A program made the translations under genes and the position numbers. The notes beneath the pieces were generated by a model, which saw only the letters and a program-made list of their open reading frames with translations, was not told where the DNA came from and did not search any database. Below are positions 5,701 to 6,482 of a stretch of 6,482 nt of DNA, one piece after another. The DNA is from an uncultured Novosphingobium sp. (GTDB taxonomy: Bacteria > Pseudomonadota > Alphaproteobacteria > Sphingomonadales > Sphingomonadaceae): positions 1 through 6,482 of the forward strand of contig CALCQB010000214.1 in the NCBI GenBank assembly GCA_937897535.1, given 5' to 3'. Each line of letters begins with the position of its first letter. The first letter of the stretch is position 1.

Positions 5701-6482
5701 ACGTCGTTGTGCAAGCCAGCGACGGCAGCCTGACCGACACCCAGGCGCTGGCGGTGACCGTCACCAATGTCAACGAGGCCCCGGTCATCACCTCAGGGGC
5801 GAGTGCAAGCGTCGCGGAAAACGGCACTGCCGTGCTGACGGTCAGCTCGACCGATCCCGAAGGAACCGCGCGCACCTACAGCATCGCAGGCGGTGCCGAT
5901 GCGGCAAGCTTCACGATCAACGCCACAACCGGCGCGCTGAGCTTTATCGCCGCGCCGAATTATGAATCCCCGAGCGATACCGGCGGCGACAACGTCTATG
6001 ACGTGGTGGTCCAGGCCAGCGACGGTAGTCTCACTGCCACGCAGGCGGTGTCGGTCACTGTCGGCAACGTCAACGAGGCACCGGTGATCACCTCGGGTGG
6101 CGGCGGAGCCAGCGCGAGCGTCTCGGTTGCCGAAAACGGAACAGCTGTAGCCATCGTCAATGCGACCGATCCGGAAGGGACCGCGCGTACCTACAGCATT
6201 GTCGGGGGCGCGGACGCCGCGCGCTTCGCGATCAATGCCACCACCGGCGCGCTCAGCTTCCTCGCCGCGCCAAACCATGAAGCGCCGAGCGATATCGGGG
6301 CCAACAACGTATACGACGTCGTTGTGCAAGCCAGCGACGGCAGCTTGGTCGATACCCAGGCGCTGGCGGTGACGGTGACCAACGTCAACGAGGCCCCGGT
6401 CATCACCAGCGGCGGCGGCGGGGCCAGTGCGGCCTACACGGTCAACGAGAACAGTCTGGCGGTCACCACGATCGGCGCTGCC
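2766..6482 (+). CDS. Giant cadherin-repeat surface/secreted protein with N-terminal beta-propeller (3' end outside window)
   Basis: The frame is open from ATG 2766 to the last base: 1239 codons and no stop. Residues 8-395 are seven ~55-aa repeats with the pattern LxNGxFVVxW...RAQxFxxxGxxxGxEFxVN, most likely a seven-bladed propeller. From residue 396 there are cadherin-like repeats of 100-106 aa, starting at residues 396, 502, 604, 705 (approx.), 805, 905, 1005, 1105 and 1210, the last incomplete. Each has an xEN motif, a YSIxGGADAxxFxI core, TGxLxF, YxVxVxxSDG and a closing NVNEAP-like linker. In this family the acidic residues at the domain boundaries bind calcium and stiffen the rod. There is no Sec signal (N-terminus MPNYVSSGSEF) and only one cysteine, in repeat E. 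This fits type I secretion through a C-terminal signal, which would lie outside the window. A role in adhesion or biofilm formation is a family-based inference; no ligand can be named. ATG 2766 follows GGAAGGG. Confidence 0.85.
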   Translation, partial: MPNYVSSGSEFIVNTATGSHQNQARIAHFSNGNYVVIWKSVDDATNDSGTLRAQLFDQYGNRLGGEFTVESHGGGMQLNPNIAVLADDSFVVTWQTEDSGFYGATSTIAAQRFSATGTAIGSEFAVNSAASSFPTAPAITALSNGSYVVSWDDFLNHAVRAQVFAANGTRIGNELVVGTYPGLSATSLTVQALANGGFVAAWNALDGSGQGVRAQLFTSTGTEAGGEFWANSQTADNQSGATVVTLANGNFVMLWTSYNAAQDGSASAIKAQIFTAGGVAVGSEFLVNQIGTGYQLTPRATALADGGFMVAWQSAAGAANAYDNTLRARVFDAGGTATGGEFQVDALNASQSSYLGGITVLPNGDILVAYDTWGGDGDGDGVLVHTLVPQTATQTAPTIVSNGGGASAIVAVNEYTSLVTNVRAVDPDGPQATTFAITGGADAGQFHIDSVTGRLTFNYPAEFANPGDADGDNVYDVVVTASDGTLTDTQTLHVAVQDVAEGITITSPTDVFTPENDNLVYGGITATSASGLPVYYQIIGGADAGLVEITPDGYFIFAPGFAPDFETPGDADGDNVFEVTVIMGDGFATATVDVRIHVTDVPELDFTSPSQLTIAENDNYVVAVTVAGDGQNQVGYSIVGGDDAPLFWINAYTGDLYFLSAPDFEFASDSNSDNVYQVAVEAVDSLGNHAIQLISVTIANQPEVLITSSMYQNTIENQTAVMQVGAYSPDGIELTYFIEGGADAALFTIDAQTGQLSFVTDPNYELPLDADGNNTYQVIVYVGAVDHSVLAGMEFSITVNDVDDHPVFTSSSAYVVPENGTAVATLSASHPANQAPYFFLGGGADDALFTLDPFTGELSFNSAPDNEAPGDAGADNVYDLVICVSDGTTFTSQGLTVTVGNVNEAPQITSPGSISMAENANAVLTIASSDPEGTARTYSIVGGADAARFTINTSTGALSFIAAPNYEAPTDAGANNVYDVVVQASDGSLTDTQALAVTVTNVNEAPVITSGASASVAENGTAVLTVSSTDPEGTARTYSIAGGADAASFTINATTGALSFIAAPNYESPSDTGGDNVYDVVVQASDGSLTATQAVSVTVGNVNEAPVITSGGGGASASVSVAENGTAVAIVNATDPEGTARTYSIVGGADAARFAINATTGALSFLAAPNHEAPSDIGANNVYDVVVQASDGSLVDTQALAVTVTNVNEAPVITSGGGGASAAYTVNENSLAVTTIGAA
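2787..3950 (+). repeat. Seven tandem ~55-aa repeats, predicted seven-bladed beta-propeller
   Basis: The GxEF/GxEL motif recurs at 2787, 2955, 3126, 3279, 3438, 3609 and 3780, a spacing of 51-57 codons. Each unit runs EFxVN, then a variable loop, LxNGxFVVxW (for example NGNYVVIW, NGSYVVSW, DGGFMVAW) and RAQxFxxxG. The first EFIVN strand has no preceding WxS/RAQ strands, and the seventh unit (ending at VLVHTLVPQ) lacks a GxEF strand after it. The N-terminal strand could therefore close the ring, the usual velcro arrangement of propellers. Similar repeats are common in large alphaproteobacterial and cyanobacterial calcium-binding proteins. Blade 7 holds a DGDGDG run at 3888-3905. Confidence 0.65.
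3951..5477 (+). repeat. Cadherin-like repeats A-E (diverged part of the array)
   Basis: There are five repeats: A 3951-4268, B 4269-4574, C 4575-4874, D 4875-5177 and E 5178-5477 (106, 102, 100, 101 and 100 aa). All keep the GGADA-like core (GGADAG, GGADAG, GGDDAP, GGADAA, GGADDA), a TG-containing turn (except B, with TPDG), and N-x-Y/F-x-V before the final strands. They differ widely in sequence, as expected of an old part of the array. A and B carry a full DADGDN acidic loop (4167-4184 and 4473-4490); the loop is altered in C (DSNSDN), D (DADGNN) and E (DAGADN). Confidence 0.8.
5478..6482 (+). repeat. Cadherin-like repeats F-I (recently duplicated part of the array)
   Basis: F is 5478-5777 and G 5778-6077 (100 aa each), H is 6078-6392 (105 aa), and I starts at 6393 and is cut by the window edge after 30 aa. 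F, G and H share long stretches at both protein and DNA level, such as DPEGTARTYSI, TGALSF and NVYDVVVQASDGSL. H and I carry a Gly-rich insertion (SGGGGASA) after the APVIT start. The similarity indicates recent tandem duplication, and the array probably continues beyond the window. Confidence 0.85.

Noticed and set aside
2787..6482. Tandem repeats as a CRISPR array or mobile repeat
   Set aside because: The periods (about 55 and 100 codons) are multiples of three, diverge mainly at synonymous or loop positions, and keep one reading frame. They are protein domain repeats.

Overview
The window is GC-rich with GC-biased third positions. Its genes look alphaproteobacterial, most likely Sphingomonadales: an alphaproteobacterial-type rimO, a short hypothetical protein of a kind I associate with sphingomonads, and a giant cadherin-repeat protein with no Sec signal. 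The genus is an inference; no rRNA or marker in the window fixes it.

Layout. Positions 1-1193 are a leftward block. From its 5' end it holds a 167-aa protein of unknown function (1193-690), a small membrane protein four bases downstream (685-194) and the 5' end of a radical SAM protein (148-1, cut by the window edge). The small membrane protein is odd. Its first ~80 residues look like a small DUF1761-type membrane protein, and its last ~80 are the final two helices and tail of an MFS transporter, joined in frame near 440. It looks like a deletion or recombination scar that left an intact hybrid ORF.

A 48-bp divergent gap (1194-1241) separates this block from rimO (1242-2627, +), a complete ribosomal protein S12 methylthiotransferase with all six cluster cysteines.

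An AT-rich 138-bp gap (2628-2765) follows. It contains a palindrome inside a TTTAGT direct repeat, a TATACT -10-like box and a 9-bp hairpin with a one-base bulge just downstream. It leads into a very large open reading frame (2766 to the window end, at least 1239 aa).

That protein starts with seven ~55-aa repeats that look like a seven-bladed beta-propeller, with the closing strand supplied by the extreme N-terminus. It continues with eight complete ~100-aa cadherin-like repeats and the start of a ninth. It has no N-terminal Sec signal and a single cysteine, which fits a calcium-binding surface or secreted protein exported by a type I system through a C-terminal signal outside the window. The last repeats (from 5478) are nearly identical and show a higher-order pattern, so this part of the array expanded recently.

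I see no tRNA, rRNA, CRISPR array, IS element or defence system. The points most worth following are the hybrid membrane gene and the propeller-plus-cadherin giant protein with its structured 5' region. Neither is proven to be a new system.
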